DNA from: Anaerococcus sp. Marseille-Q7828
GTDB lineage: Bacteria > Bacillota > Clostridia > Tissierellales > Peptoniphilaceae
Length of the DNA: 64,000 nucleotides
Assembly (NCBI RefSeq): GCF_949769285.1
Contig: NZ_OX458331.1
Location: 682,001-746,000, forward strand
Direction of reading: 5' to 3'
Made by a program: the position numbers and the translations under genes. The notes below the pieces were generated by a model that was given only the letters and a program-made list of their open reading frames with translations, did not search any database and was not told the origin of the DNA. Every line of letters begins with the position of its first letter. Position 1 is the first letter of the stretch. This document shows, piece by piece, positions 9,275-17,394 of this stretch.

Positions 9275-9308
9275 TGTCATCCTTGAGGCCGTAGGCCGAA
9301 TGATCTCC
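9275..9308. repeat. Second repeat-like unit with a GGCC palindrome
   Basis: Begins TGTCATCCTTGAG and ends GAATGATCTCC, with GGCC-GTA-GGCC in the centre. It shares the GTCAT..GAG outline with the 9069-9143 element and may belong to the same repeat type. Between the two (9144-9274) I see nothing recognisable. Confidence 0.35.
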
Positions 9309-9324
9309 AAAGGGAAATTGCAAC

Positions 9325-9347
9325 AAAAAAGAGAGCCCAGGCCCTCT
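9325..9347 (-). terminator. Terminator of the dfrA-grx operon, separated by the IS
   Basis: Read on the minus strand, AGAGGGC (9347-9341), CTGG loop and GCTCTCT (9336-9330, one G-U) are followed by a six-T run (9330-9325). It would have lain just beyond the glutaredoxin-like stop before the IS inserted at its outer base. Confidence 0.7.
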
Positions 9348-9375
9348 TGACCTGAACCCGTAAACACGGAATAAT
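9348..9375. repeat. IS terminal inverted repeat (orfB side)
   Basis: TGACCTGAACCC, then a less exact match through ACGGAATA. It matches the reverse complement of 10802-10829 with a few mismatches. Confidence 0.85.
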
Positions 9376-9386
9376 TTAATAATATT

Positions 9387-10298
9387 TTAAGCGGAATGTA
9401 ATCTGTACATAACAGGAGACATTCCGTTTAATTTTGTCTTAATCCTATCTTCATTGTACCATTTAATATATTTTTCAATCTCATTTCTCAAATGATCATA
9501 ACTTTTAAAATCTTCTCCATAATACATTTCTTGTTTTAATATCCCAAAGAAGTTCTCCATTGGAGAATTGTCTAGACAATTGCCTTTTCTTGACATACTT
9601 TGGGTTATATTCATCTTTTCTAGTTTTTTAGTCCAAGAACTATGTTGGTAATGAAATCCTTGGTCTGAGTGTATAGTTAAATATTTAATGTCTTTATTTT
9701 CTTCTAGTGCTTTTTCTAGCATTGTATTGGTTAAGTTTATTGTTGGGTGGTTACTTAGTGTATAGCTAATTATTTCACTGTTGTATAGGTCTAATATTGG
9801 TGATAGGTACAGTTTCTTTTCTTGACCTTTAATTTTAAATTCTGTTACATCTGTTAACCATAACTCATTTGGTTTACTTGCTGTAAATTGTCTTTTTACA
9901 ACATTATCTGCTACTTTGCCTATTTGTCCCTTGTATGATGAGTATTTTCTTGATCTAGTTTTGAATTTAGTACATAGCAAGGATTCCTCTCTCATTATTC
10001 TTAGAACTCTTTTATGGTTAATTTTAAATCCCTTATTTTTTAATGTTAATGTTACTCTTCTGTAGCCATATCTACCTTTTGACGCTTCTACTATGGTTTT
10101 AATTTCATCTTTAACTTTTTTGTCTTTATCTACTGGATTAAGTAACTTTATCTTCCACTCATAGTATGATGATTTTGGTAATTTAGCTATGCTTAGCCAT
10201 TCACCTATTTTACTTTGTGGATATTCTTTTTGTAGATTGAGGATTATCTTTGTCTTTTCCTTGCTTCTGCTTCCTCTTCTAGTAGCAAGGCTTGTAGC
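9387..10298 (-). CDS. IS3-family transposase OrfB, -1 frame, no own ATG
   Basis: The reading frame is open from the frameshift site (10298) to the stop at 9387, about 303 codons; the first ATG (9995) lies well inside it. Reading upstream of that ATG gives the HTH_21-like segment with SYYEWK and YGYRRVTLTL, so orfB is whole rather than truncated. The rve integrase core has its DDE triad in LTDVTEF, HSDQGFHY and SPMENFFG. It catalyses strand transfer as part of an OrfAB fusion made by -1 frameshifting. Confidence 0.9.
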   Translation of the reverse strand, partial: ATSLATRRGSRSKEKTKIILNLQKEYPQSKIGEWLSIAKLPKSSYYEWKIKLLNPVDKDKKVKDEIKTIVEASKGRYGYRRVTLTLKNKGFKINHKRVLRIMREESLLCTKFKTRSRKYSSYKGQIGKVADNVVKRQFTASKPNELWLTDVTEFKIKGQEKKLYLSPILDLYNSEIISYTLSNHPTINLTNTMLEKALEENKDIKYLTIHSDQGFHYQHSSWTKKLEKMNITQSMSRKGNCLDNSPMENFFGILKQEMYYGEDFKSYDHLRNEIEKYIKWYNEDRIKTKLNGMSPVMYRLHSA

Positions 10299-10783
10299 TT
10301 TTTTTCGTAGATTATCTTCATTTTGAGAAGTCTATTTTCTTCTCTTAGTCTTATTAATTCTTCTCTTTCACTTTCGTTTATTGGAGTATTATTCTTTTGT
10401 TTCTTATTTGATTTGGTCATATCTTTTTTAGGCCTTCCTCTGTTATCTTCTAGCCCAGATAGACCACGTTGTTGATAAGATTTCTCCCATCTGTATACCA
10501 TAGATCCATTTACGAGGCTGAAATGCTCTGCAGTCTCTCTAAGCGAAGTATTATTGATTTGCCTATATTGTATTACAGATAGTTTAAATTCACTAGTATA
10601 TTTATTGTTTTTTAACTTTTTAGATAAGTTATCAAAGCCTCCAGATTTATATTTGTTTATCCATTCTCTTAAGGTATCTTTGGGAACATTATATTTTTCA
10701 GCTACTTTCTCTTGCCCACCTGATTTACCTGATAAGTATTCCATTACTAATTTTATTTTAAATTCATTTGTGTATTTTGGCAT
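10244..10783 (-). CDS. IS3-family transposase OrfA
   Basis: 179 aa with two helix-turn-helix units: residues 1-55 (FKIKLVMEYLSG...TLREWINKY) and about 60-112 (YTSEFKLSVIQY...MVYRWEKSY), then a Lys/Glu-rich coiled segment (about 140-165) for oligomerisation. It binds the IS ends. Frame 0 continues to a TAA at 10244; a fraction of ribosomes should shift into orfB near codon 161. Confidence 0.9.
   Translation of the reverse strand: MPKYTNEFKIKLVMEYLSGKSGGQEKVAEKYNVPKDTLREWINKYKSGGFDNLSKKLKNNKYTSEFKLSVIQYRQINNTSLRETAEHFSLVNGSMVYRWEKSYQQRGLSGLEDNRGRPKKDMTKSNKKQKNNTPINESEREELIRLREENRLLKMKIIYEKKLQALLLEEEAEARKRQR
10298..10304 (-). other. Programmed -1 frameshift heptamer A AAA AAG
   Basis: On the minus strand orfA codons 160-162 read GAA AAA AAG, placing the canonical slippery heptamer A-AAA-AAG in frame. 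A shift of -1 here enters the orfB frame directly, giving a fusion of about 465 aa. Confidence 0.85.
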
Positions 10784-10801
10784 ACAAAAAACCCCTCCAT
10801 C

Positions 10802-10829
10802 CGTATTCCGGATTTTGGGGTTCAGGTCA
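10802..10829. repeat. IS terminal inverted repeat (orfA side)
   Basis: CGTATTCCGGATTTTGGGG followed by TTCAGGTCA, the inverted partner of 9348-9375. Confidence 0.85.
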
Positions 10830-10838
10830 TCTTCCTAT

Positions 10839-11108
10839 TTATATATCTTCTTGTTTGATAAATACAACCTCTACTCCATCAAGAACTTTGGATGGAACTC
10901 CTGCTCTGCCTTCTGCTTTTGCCTCATCGTAACCTTTCAAATCGTCGCGGTATTTTAAAAATCTTTTTAGATTTGCCATAGATTCATTGATGTTGATTAG
11001 TTCTTGGCCCTCGTATTTTTGTGGATTCTTTTCATAGTCTTCGATTAGCGGTGTGCAAAATGGGCATTTATCGCTTACAAATATTTCTGTTGTTTTTACT
11101 TTTTCCAT
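10839..11108 (-). CDS. Glutaredoxin-like thiol protein
   Basis: 89 aa. A beta strand (TTEIFVSDK) leads to the CPFC active site (Cys15, Cys18), and GVPSKVLDGVEVVFI near the end supplies the cis-Pro strand, as in glutaredoxins. The insert with PLIEDYEKNP and LKRFLKYRD matches the helical region of clostridial glutaredoxin-like proteins. Probably reduces cytoplasmic disulfides; donor unknown. AAAGGAG precedes the ATG. Last gene of the minus-strand dfrA operon; the IS lies 9 bases beyond its stop. Confidence 0.75.
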   Translation of the reverse strand: MEKVKTTEIFVSDKCPFCTPLIEDYEKNPQKYEGQELININESMANLKRFLKYRDDLKGYDEAKAEGRAGVPSKVLDGVEVVFIKQEDI

Positions 11109-11118
11109 GGATTCTCCT

Positions 11119-11603
11119 TTATAATTCTTCTATATGGTATTCATACCCTATATCATCTAGGTATCTTAATAAGTCTTGAGTGCTTATAAATATTGTCTTT
11201 TCGTTGGTATTTGGGTGAAAGCTCATTCTTTCTTCATCCATAATTTCCTTATCAAAGTAAACTGTTATGTCGTGGTCTTCGTTGTTTAGAAGGCCAAATG
11301 GAGATACAACTCCTGCTGGAAGCCCATCTTTTCCATCAAAGAGTTTTCTGATGCCATTTTTACCTTTTTGCCTACTATTTCTTTGAATAAGTCCATATCC
11401 ATGCGTTTTGTATCATCCATTATAAGCAAATAGAATTCTCTTTTCTTCCTATCGGTTAAAAACATGGTTTTGGTACGGACTCCCTCAACGCCCTCGATGA
11501 ATTCATCCGCTTGTTCAGTTGTAAGTGCCGGTGGATGTTCTACCATCTCATATTCAATGCCAAGATCATTGATCTTATCCATTGCTAATTTGTATAAGTC
11601 CAT
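11119..11603 (-). pseudogene. YbaK/ProX-like aminoacyl-tRNA editing protein, frameshifted
   Basis: Frame 0 from 11603 encodes a normal YbaK/EbsC N-terminus (YEMVEHPPALTTEQADEF, then GVRTKTMFLTDRKKREFYLLIM) but goes out of frame after LMEKMG and stops at 11286. The correct C-terminus (LPAGVVSPFGLLNNEDHDI... to HIEEL) lies in another frame down to a TAA at 11119-11121. A single missing base in the G run at 11323-11325 would explain this. The intact protein would deacylate mischarged tRNA(Pro). Either a recent inactivation or a sequencing error. Its ATG overlaps the dfrA stop. Confidence 0.85.
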
Positions 11604-12076
11604 TATTTCCTCCTATATGTTAGGTATTTAAACTTGATTTTATTTTCTTCAAAAATTTCGGATTCGTTTTTAATTTCAAAATCATCGTCAAGATCAAAAT
11701 TGTGAAGGTAGGTGTCGGCATCTTTTTGGTCAAAAATTTTTGTTATGATCGCCTCATTACAATAGGGCAAAAACAAATCTACAATCTGGCTGCCACCTAT
11801 TACGAAAGCTTCCTTATCCCCAACATAAGTTATTACATCTTCTATACTATGAAAAACCAAGGCATCATCTAGCTTATAATCCCTATTTCTAGTTAAGACT
11901 ACATTATCTCTATTTACCAAAGCTTTTCCTATAGACTCATAGGTACTCCTACCCATGATTACAATATTTCCAATTGTGAGGTCCTTAAAATGCTTTAGGT
12001 CTTTTTTTAGATGAAAAAGCATTTCATTATCTTTGCCGATTCCCCAATTTTGGTCAACAGCTAGTATTATTTTCAT
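11603..12076 (-). CDS. dfrA: Dihydrofolate reductase
   Basis: 157 aa from the ATG at 12076, which follows GGGAGGTGA; a longer frame opens at 12106 but adds only MYVCKIWEVS and lacks this ribosome site. Family motifs: IILAVDQNWGIGKDNEMLFHLKKDLKHFK (substrate pocket; this enzyme has Phe where many have Pro after L), NIVIMGRSTYESIG (NADPH site) and AFVIGGSQI. It makes tetrahydrofolate. Its stop overlaps the next start (TAATG). Confidence 0.95.
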   Translation of the reverse strand: MKIILAVDQNWGIGKDNEMLFHLKKDLKHFKDLTIGNIVIMGRSTYESIGKALVNRDNVVLTRNRDYKLDDALVFHSIEDVITYVGDKEAFVIGGSQIVDLFLPYCNEAIITKIFDQKDADTYLHNFDLDDDFEIKNESEIFEENKIKFKYLTYRRK

Positions 12077-12140
12077 GCTCACCTCCCAAATCTTACATAC
12101 ATACATTAAACCATTTTAGGTAAAGGTTACCATATTAATA

Positions 12141-12169
12141 TTGACAATAAATTAATTAAGTTATATCAT
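12141..12169 (+). promoter_or_regulatory. Promoter of the mgl operon
   Basis: TTGACA (12141-12146), 17-base spacer, TATCAT (12164-12169). The leader that follows also contains a 7-bp hairpin, AAGCACT (12214-12220) with AGTGCTT (12233-12239), with no T run. Confidence 0.7.
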
Positions 12170-12181
12170 ATGTAATAAAGA

Positions 12182-12195
12182 AGCAAATGTTTTCA
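12182..12195 (+). promoter_or_regulatory. Putative CcpA (cre) site at the mgl promoter
   Basis: AGCAAATGTTTTCA differs from TGNAANCGNWNNCA at two fixed positions. It lies just downstream of the predicted transcription start, a usual place for catabolite repression. Confidence 0.4.
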
Positions 12196-12265
12196 TTATT
12201 TATGCTTCAAATAAAGCACTTTCCTATACTTTAGTGCTTATATTAATATTCAACAGGAGGGTTTT

Positions 12266-13390
12266 ATGAATATTAAAAAATTTGCAAACTTTGCCTTAGT
12301 TATGGCTTTATCTTTAGGTCTAACTGCTTGTGGTGGTAATTCAAACGAAGCACCAGCTGAAGATAACAAGGCAGCTACAGAAGCTCCAGCTGAAGAAAAC
12401 AAAGAAGATTCTAACGAAGCTGAAGCACCAGCAAAAGAGGAAAATAAAGAAGAAGCTACAAATGGCGAAACTAAAAAAATCGCAGTTTTACTCTACAATG
12501 GTTCTGATACATACATAGCATCAGTTCGCCAACAATTAGAAAAACTTGATGAAGCTGATGATTCTATCGAATTTGTTTTCCAAGATGGTCAAAACAACCA
12601 AGGTACACAAACTGACCAAATCAACAACGTAGTAGCTCAAGGTGTTGATGGTATTATGCTAAACATAGTAGATATTTCAGCAGCTTCAACAGCTATGGAA
12701 ACTATCAAAGCATCAGGTATACCAACAATCTTCTTTAACAGAGATATGACAGCTTCTCTAACAGATGAAGATTTAGACAATTTCTTCTTTGTAGGAACAA
12801 ATGCTCCAGAAGCAGGCGTTATGCAAGGTGAAATCCTTACAGAATTGTGGAATGCTGGCGACATGGATAGAAACGGCAATGGCAAACTTGACTATGTTAT
12901 GTTAAATGGTGGCCTTGATAACCCAGAAGCTCAAGCTCGTACAGAATTCTCTGTAAAAACTCTTGAAGAAAACGGCATCGAAGTAAACGAAGTTGCTTTC
13001 CAAGACGCAAAATGGGATACAAACCAAGCTAAAACAGCTATGGATACATGGCTACAAACAAACAAAGACGACATAGATGCAGTTATAGCTAATAACGATG
13101 GTATGGCTATTGGTGCAATCTCTGCTCTACAAGCTGTAGGTATGAACACAGGTTCTGCTGACGATAATATCGTAGTAGTAGGCGTTGATGCTACAGACCA
13201 AGCAGTTGCTGAAATCGACAAGGGAACAATGTCTGGTACTGTTAAACAAGATGCTGAAGGCATGGCAAAAGCTCTAGTAGATACTATTAAAAACAAATTT
13301 AATGGTGGAAACTTCAAAGATACAGAAGGATACGAACTAGGTGAAGATGGCAAATCTTTCAGAATTAAGTATCAAAAATATACTAAATAG
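12266..13390 (+). CDS. mglB: Galactose/methyl-galactoside-binding lipoprotein MglB
   Basis: 374 aa. A signal peptide with lipobox LTAC (Cys22) is followed by a low-complexity Ala/Glu/Asn/Pro linker (about 25-65), then a periplasmic-binding type I domain. The EF-hand-like loop DMDRNGNGKLDYV (about 199-211) corresponds to the Ca2+ loop of E. coli galactose-binding protein, supporting a galactose/glucose ligand. NNDGMAIGAI and VVGVDATDQA are also typical. Captures sugar outside the membrane for MglA/MglC. AGGAGG precedes the ATG. Confidence 0.9.
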   Translation: MNIKKFANFALVMALSLGLTACGGNSNEAPAEDNKAATEAPAEENKEDSNEAEAPAKEENKEEATNGETKKIAVLLYNGSDTYIASVRQQLEKLDEADDSIEFVFQDGQNNQGTQTDQINNVVAQGVDGIMLNIVDISAASTAMETIKASGIPTIFFNRDMTASLTDEDLDNFFFVGTNAPEAGVMQGEILTELWNAGDMDRNGNGKLDYVMLNGGLDNPEAQARTEFSVKTLEENGIEVNEVAFQDAKWDTNQAKTAMDTWLQTNKDDIDAVIANNDGMAIGAISALQAVGMNTGSADDNIVVVGVDATDQAVAEIDKGTMSGTVKQDAEGMAKALVDTIKNKFNGGNFKDTEGYELGEDGKSFRIKYQKYTK

Positions 13391-13401
13391 TTAACTGGTA
13401 T

Positions 13402-13435
13402 TAAGGGGCGGTGGCTTATTAGCGCCAGCCCCTTA
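13402..13435 (+). other. Strong intercistronic stem-loop between mglB and mglA
   Basis: TAAGGGGC (13402-13409) pairs perfectly with GCCCCTTA (13428-13435), and TGGC/GCCA extends the stem inside. No T run follows, so it is more likely an mRNA-stabilising or processing element than a full terminator. Confidence 0.65.
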
Positions 13436-13453
13436 TATTGTATAGGGGTGTTT

Positions 13454-14950
13454 ATGACCAATTTATTAGAAATGAAATCAATAAACAAAACATTTCCCGG
13501 GGTAAAGGCCTTAGATAATGCACAGCTAACCTTACAAAAAGGCACAGTTCATGCCCTTATGGGTGAAAATGGTGCCGGCAAATCTACCCTTATGAAATGT
13601 TTGTTTGGAATCTATACTCCAGACAGTGGGGAGATCTACATTGATGGAGAAAAAGTTTCATATAAGGACCCAAAAGATGCTCTAGACTCTGGTGTTGCAA
13701 TGGTTCACCAGGAGCTAAACCAAGTATCTATGCGTTCTGTAGCAGAAAATATTATGCTGGGAAGATTTCCAAACAAGCACGGTATTATTGATAGCAAAAA
13801 GATGAACGATGAAACCAAGGCCTTATTTGATAAGCTTGGCCTAGATTTTGATCCCAAGAAAATCATAGGAAAATACTCAGTTGCAGAAAGACAATTAATA
13901 GAAATAGCCAAGGCTGTCTCCTACGATGCCAAAATTTTAGTATTGGATGAACCTACAAGTTCTCTGACTGAATCTGAAGTTGAAAAATTATTTGAAATTA
14001 TTAACAGATTGAGATCAGAGGGAGTAGGAATTATTTACATATCCCACAAGATGGAAGAAATCCTTGCGATTTCGGATTATGTTACAGTCATGCGTGATGG
14101 CCAATTCATAGCTGAAAACAAAGCCAGTGATTTGACCAAAGACGAGATAATAAGACTAATGGTAGGAAGAAAGCTTGATGCTAAGGACCTAAACCCAGAA
14201 TCATACGAGAGGGATGAAGTTCTATTAGAAGTCAAAAACCTAACTGGTAAATATAAACCAACTGTAAGTGATGTTTCTTTTGACCTTAAAAAAGGTGAAG
14301 TCTTGGGTATAGCTGGTCTTGTTGGATCTAGACGTACAGAACTTGTTGAGACTATTTTTGGTCTTAGACAAAAAGAATCTGGCGAAATATTTGTTTCTGG
14401 CAAGAAGGTAGAAAACAAGAATCCAGAAGAAGCCATCAAAAACGGCTTTGCCCTAGTTACAGAAGAGCGTAGGGCGACAGGAATATTCCCATATGCCAGC
14501 ATAAGATTTAACTCAACTATTGCAAACTTGCGCGAATATGCCAAAAAAGGCTTTGTAAATGAAAAAGCCTTAAAGGATAGTACTACAAAAGTTATAGATT
14601 CAATGAGTGTAAAAACTCCAAGCCAACAAACAAAGATTATGAACCTATCTGGTGGTAACCAGCAAAAGGTAATCATTGGCCGCTGGCTTTTGACCGATCC
14701 AAATATACTTTTGCTAGATGAGCCAACCCGTGGTATAGATGTCGGCGCTAAGTATGAAATTTATAAGCTAATCCAAGACCTTGCAACAACTGGCAAATCA
14801 GTAATCTTCATATCATCAGAGATGGCAGAATTGCAGATGATTTGTAATAGAATCATGGTAATGAGCAATGGACGCGTTGCAGGAATTGAAGAAAACAACA
14901 AAGACTTGAATCAAGAGAAGATCATGGCCCTACAAGCCATGTATGTATAG
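13454..14950 (+). CDS. mglA: Sugar ABC transporter ATPase MglA
   Basis: 498 aa from the ATG at 13454; a GTG at 13448 is an alternative, but AGGGGTG suits the ATG. Two fused ABC domains. The first has Walker A GENGAGKST, Walker B ILVLDEPTSSL and a His switch in YISHKM. The second has the degenerate Walker A GLVGSRRTEL typical of MglA/RbsA/XylG, signature LSGGNQQKV and LLLDEPTRGIDVG. Powers import through MglC. Confidence 0.93.
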   Translation: MTNLLEMKSINKTFPGVKALDNAQLTLQKGTVHALMGENGAGKSTLMKCLFGIYTPDSGEIYIDGEKVSYKDPKDALDSGVAMVHQELNQVSMRSVAENIMLGRFPNKHGIIDSKKMNDETKALFDKLGLDFDPKKIIGKYSVAERQLIEIAKAVSYDAKILVLDEPTSSLTESEVEKLFEIINRLRSEGVGIIYISHKMEEILAISDYVTVMRDGQFIAENKASDLTKDEIIRLMVGRKLDAKDLNPESYERDEVLLEVKNLTGKYKPTVSDVSFDLKKGEVLGIAGLVGSRRTELVETIFGLRQKESGEIFVSGKKVENKNPEEAIKNGFALVTEERRATGIFPYASIRFNSTIANLREYAKKGFVNEKALKDSTTKVIDSMSVKTPSQQTKIMNLSGGNQQKVIIGRWLLTDPNILLLDEPTRGIDVGAKYEIYKLIQDLATTGKSVIFISSEMAELQMICNRIMVMSNGRVAGIEENNKDLNQEKIMALQAMYV

Positions 14951-14958
14951 GTGGTAAA

Positions 14959-15990
14959 ATGGAAACTACAGAAAAGAAAAAATTTGATTTTAAAGAATTT
15001 ATTTTAAACAACGCCTTGATTATCATAATCCTGGCCTTGATTATTGGAATAATCATAGTAGACCCAACCTTTATAACAAATCCAAGAAATATAATAAATA
15101 TCTTATCACAGACAGCTACAAGGTTATTTATAGCCCTTGGTACTGGTGGTCTATTAATCCTTGCGGGAACTGACCTTTCAGCTGGTAGAATAGTAGGTTT
15201 CACAGCAGCTATTGCAGGAGCCTTGCTACAATCATCTGACTTCCCACAAAAGTTTTTCCCAAATATCCAAGGGGCTAATATAATCTTTGGATTGCTTGCA
15301 GCTATAGTTATCGGCGCTATATGTGGTGCCCTAAACGGTTTTGGTGTAGCTTATCTTAAACTACACGCCTTTATAGCATCCCTTGGTGTCCAACTTGCAA
15401 TCTTTGGTATTTTGCAATTATTTATAGCAGCCAACCCTTATGGACCACAACCAATTGGTGGTTTTGACGAAAAATATGCCAACCTTGTAAGAGGTGGATT
15501 TAAGATTCCAGGAACTGACCTCATGTTCCCATATTTGATAATCTATGCTGCAATAGCATCTATCATCATGTGGTTTATTTGGAACAAGACAGTCTTAGGT
15601 AAAAATATGTTTGCTGTAGGTGGCAACCCAGAAGCTGCAGAAGTTTCTGGTATCAACGTTACAAAAACAATCATGATAGTCTTCATAATATCTGGTATTA
15701 TGTATGGCTTATCAGGATTCTTGGAAGGTCCTAGACTAGGATCTGTTACAACAACTACAGGTGAGGGCTATGACCTAGATGCCATCGAAGCCTGCCTAAT
15801 AGGTGGAGTATCATTCTCCGGGGGTATAGGAACAATACCTGGTATAGTCTTAGGTTCTATAATCCTTCAGGTTATAAACTACGGTTTGCTATACATCGGC
15901 CTAAACTCCTATGTACAAATCATCATCAAAGGAATTTTGATTATACTAACAGTAGCACTTGATACAAGAAAGAGAATCAAGAAAAAATAA
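14959..15990 (+). CDS. mglC: Sugar ABC transporter permease MglC
   Basis: 343 aa, hydrophobic with about 8-10 membrane segments (BPD_transp_2 family). The signatures GTGGLLILAGTDLSAGRIVGFTAA and the C-terminal EACLIGGVSFSGGIGTIPG, ending in KKRIKKK-type charge, are those of MglC rather than RbsC. Forms the galactose import channel with MglA. GGTGG precedes the ATG, 8 bases after mglA. Confidence 0.92.
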   Translation: METTEKKKFDFKEFILNNALIIIILALIIGIIIVDPTFITNPRNIINILSQTATRLFIALGTGGLLILAGTDLSAGRIVGFTAAIAGALLQSSDFPQKFFPNIQGANIIFGLLAAIVIGAICGALNGFGVAYLKLHAFIASLGVQLAIFGILQLFIAANPYGPQPIGGFDEKYANLVRGGFKIPGTDLMFPYLIIYAAIASIIMWFIWNKTVLGKNMFAVGGNPEAAEVSGINVTKTIMIVFIISGIMYGLSGFLEGPRLGSVTTTTGEGYDLDAIEACLIGGVSFSGGIGTIPGIVLGSIILQVINYGLLYIGLNSYVQIIIKGILIILTVALDTRKRIKKK

Positions 15991-16001
15991 AAGTAGAAAA
16001 T

Positions 16002-16026
16002 GGCAGTGCACAGGCTGCCTTTTTTC
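16002..16026 (+). terminator. Intrinsic terminator after mglC
   Basis: GGCAG (16002-16006) and CTGCC (16015-16019) followed by six T. The stem is short, so some read-through into the fucosidase is possible. Confidence 0.7.
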
Positions 16027-16061
16027 TTGGAAATAAGGGTAAATTCTTAAAAGGAGGAGAT

Positions 16062-17378
16062 ATGACCAATTCACTTGAACAAATAAACAAGAGAACTCAA
16101 TGGTTTAGAGATGCCCGTTTTGGTATGTTTATTCATTGGGGGATCTATACCATACCAGCCAGGGGCGAATGGGTTAGAAGTTTTGATAAAATAGACTTAG
16201 AAGACTATTTAAAATACATGGACCAATTTGACCCGGTTGACTACAATCCTAGAGCTTGGGCCAAGGCCGCCAAAGATGCTGGTATGAAATATATGGTTCT
16301 CACAGCCAAACATCACGACGGTTTTTGTCTCTTTGACAGCAAGTATACAGAATACAAGGCTACCAATACCAAGGCTGGTAGAGACTTGGTAAAAGAATAT
16401 GTCGAAGCAGTAAGGGATGAAGGTCTTGGAGTTGGCCTATACTTTTCCTTGATAGATTGGAGCCACAAGGACTTCCCAAAATACAATGACATCCACAGCC
16501 CTCACTACAAGGACGAAAGATTTAAGGATGAGAAAATTGATTGGGATAATTACAAGAATTTTCTCCACAAGCAAATCGAAGAGATCGTCACAAACTATGG
16601 TAAGCTAGACATACTTTGGTTTGATTTCTCCTACGAAGATATGTATGGGGACAAGTGGGGCGCCAAGGAAATTGTAGAAATGGTTAGAAAATATCAGCCA
16701 GACGTGATAATGGATAATAGGCTAGAAACATCTGGTGAAGGCTTTGGTTCTATAGTTACAGAAAATCCTAGTCCATATTCTGGTGACTTTGTAAGTCCTG
16801 AGCAAATACTTCCATATGAGGGGATAAAAAATATCAATGGTGAGGATGTTCCTTGGGAACTTTGCCTAACAATGAACAATAACTGGGGCTACAATGCCAA
16901 TGACAAGGAATTTAAATCATCCAAACTACTAATCAGAAAACTTGTAGAATGTGTCAGCAAAAATGGAAATATGCTTGTAAATGTTGGACCAACTGCAAGA
17001 GGATATATGCCTAGACAAAGCTTAGAGATTTTAGAAGGCTTTGGCAAATGGTTTGATAAGAACTCTGAGTCTATCTATGGTTGTGGCAGGGCAAAAGATT
17101 TGCCAAAACCAGACTGGGGCTATTACACCCAAAAAGACAATATAATCTACGCCCACATATTTGAAGCTCCAATAGGGCCATTGCCATTAATAGGTCTAGA
17201 TAAAGAAGAAATTGCTTATATGACCTACCTCCACGATGGATCTGAAGTGACTGTTTCAAATTCTTGGGTAATTAAAGCATATGACAAGCTGACCTTTGCC
17301 CAAATATATCCAGGCTCCAGCACATGCCAATTGCCTGATGACACAGATACGGTAATTAAGATAGTATTAAAAAAATGA
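16062..17378 (+). CDS. GH29 alpha-L-fucosidase, cytoplasmic
   Basis: 438 aa. Glycoside hydrolase family 29 hallmarks: RFGMFIHWGIYTIPARGEW at the N-terminus, TAKHHDGFCLFDSKYT (about 82-97) and the nucleophile Asp188 in ILWFDFSYED; NGNMLVNVGPTARG (about 305-318) is the usual C-terminal core motif. No signal peptide, so it acts on imported fucosylated oligosaccharides. Placement between a galactose importer and a sugar kinase suggests use on mucin or milk glycans. Linkage specificity cannot be read from sequence. AAGGAGGAG precedes the ATG. Confidence 0.92.
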   Translation: MTNSLEQINKRTQWFRDARFGMFIHWGIYTIPARGEWVRSFDKIDLEDYLKYMDQFDPVDYNPRAWAKAAKDAGMKYMVLTAKHHDGFCLFDSKYTEYKATNTKAGRDLVKEYVEAVRDEGLGVGLYFSLIDWSHKDFPKYNDIHSPHYKDERFKDEKIDWDNYKNFLHKQIEEIVTNYGKLDILWFDFSYEDMYGDKWGAKEIVEMVRKYQPDVIMDNRLETSGEGFGSIVTENPSPYSGDFVSPEQILPYEGIKNINGEDVPWELCLTMNNNWGYNANDKEFKSSKLLIRKLVECVSKNGNMLVNVGPTARGYMPRQSLEILEGFGKWFDKNSESIYGCGRAKDLPKPDWGYYTQKDNIIYAHIFEAPIGPLPLIGLDKEEIAYMTYLHDGSEVTVSNSWVIKAYDKLTFAQIYPGSSTCQLPDDTDTVIKIVLKK

Positions 17379-17394
17379 TATAGAAAGGAAAATT

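Larger units (their letters stand above)
9348..10829 (-). mobile_element. Complete IS3-family element (IS150-like), 1482 bp
   Basis: The element begins TGACCTGAACCC (9348 onward) and ends with the matching GGGGTTCAGGTCA (to 10829), with TG...CA termini as in the IS3 family. The flanking bases TCT at 9345-9347 and 10830-10832 form a 3-bp target duplication. It carries orfA and an intact orfB in the -1 frame on the minus strand. Intact ends, duplication and DDE residues suggest a recent and possibly still active insertion. No cargo genes. Confidence 0.92.

Noticed and set aside
9387-9995. A separate 202-aa truncated transposase starting at the ATG at 9995.
   Set aside because: The same frame is open another 300 bases upstream with family motifs, so this is the C-terminal part of a frameshift-expressed orfB.
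10554-10958. A 134-aa + strand ORF across the IS end.
   Set aside because: Antisense to orfA and the glutaredoxin-like gene, no ribosome site, no recognisable family; a shadow frame. The same holds for the other long antisense frames over pepD, suf, mgl, tkt and PFK.
11286-11603. A 105-aa independent small protein.
   Set aside because: Its last residues lose family similarity, and the proper C-terminus continues in another frame; it is a frameshifted longer gene.
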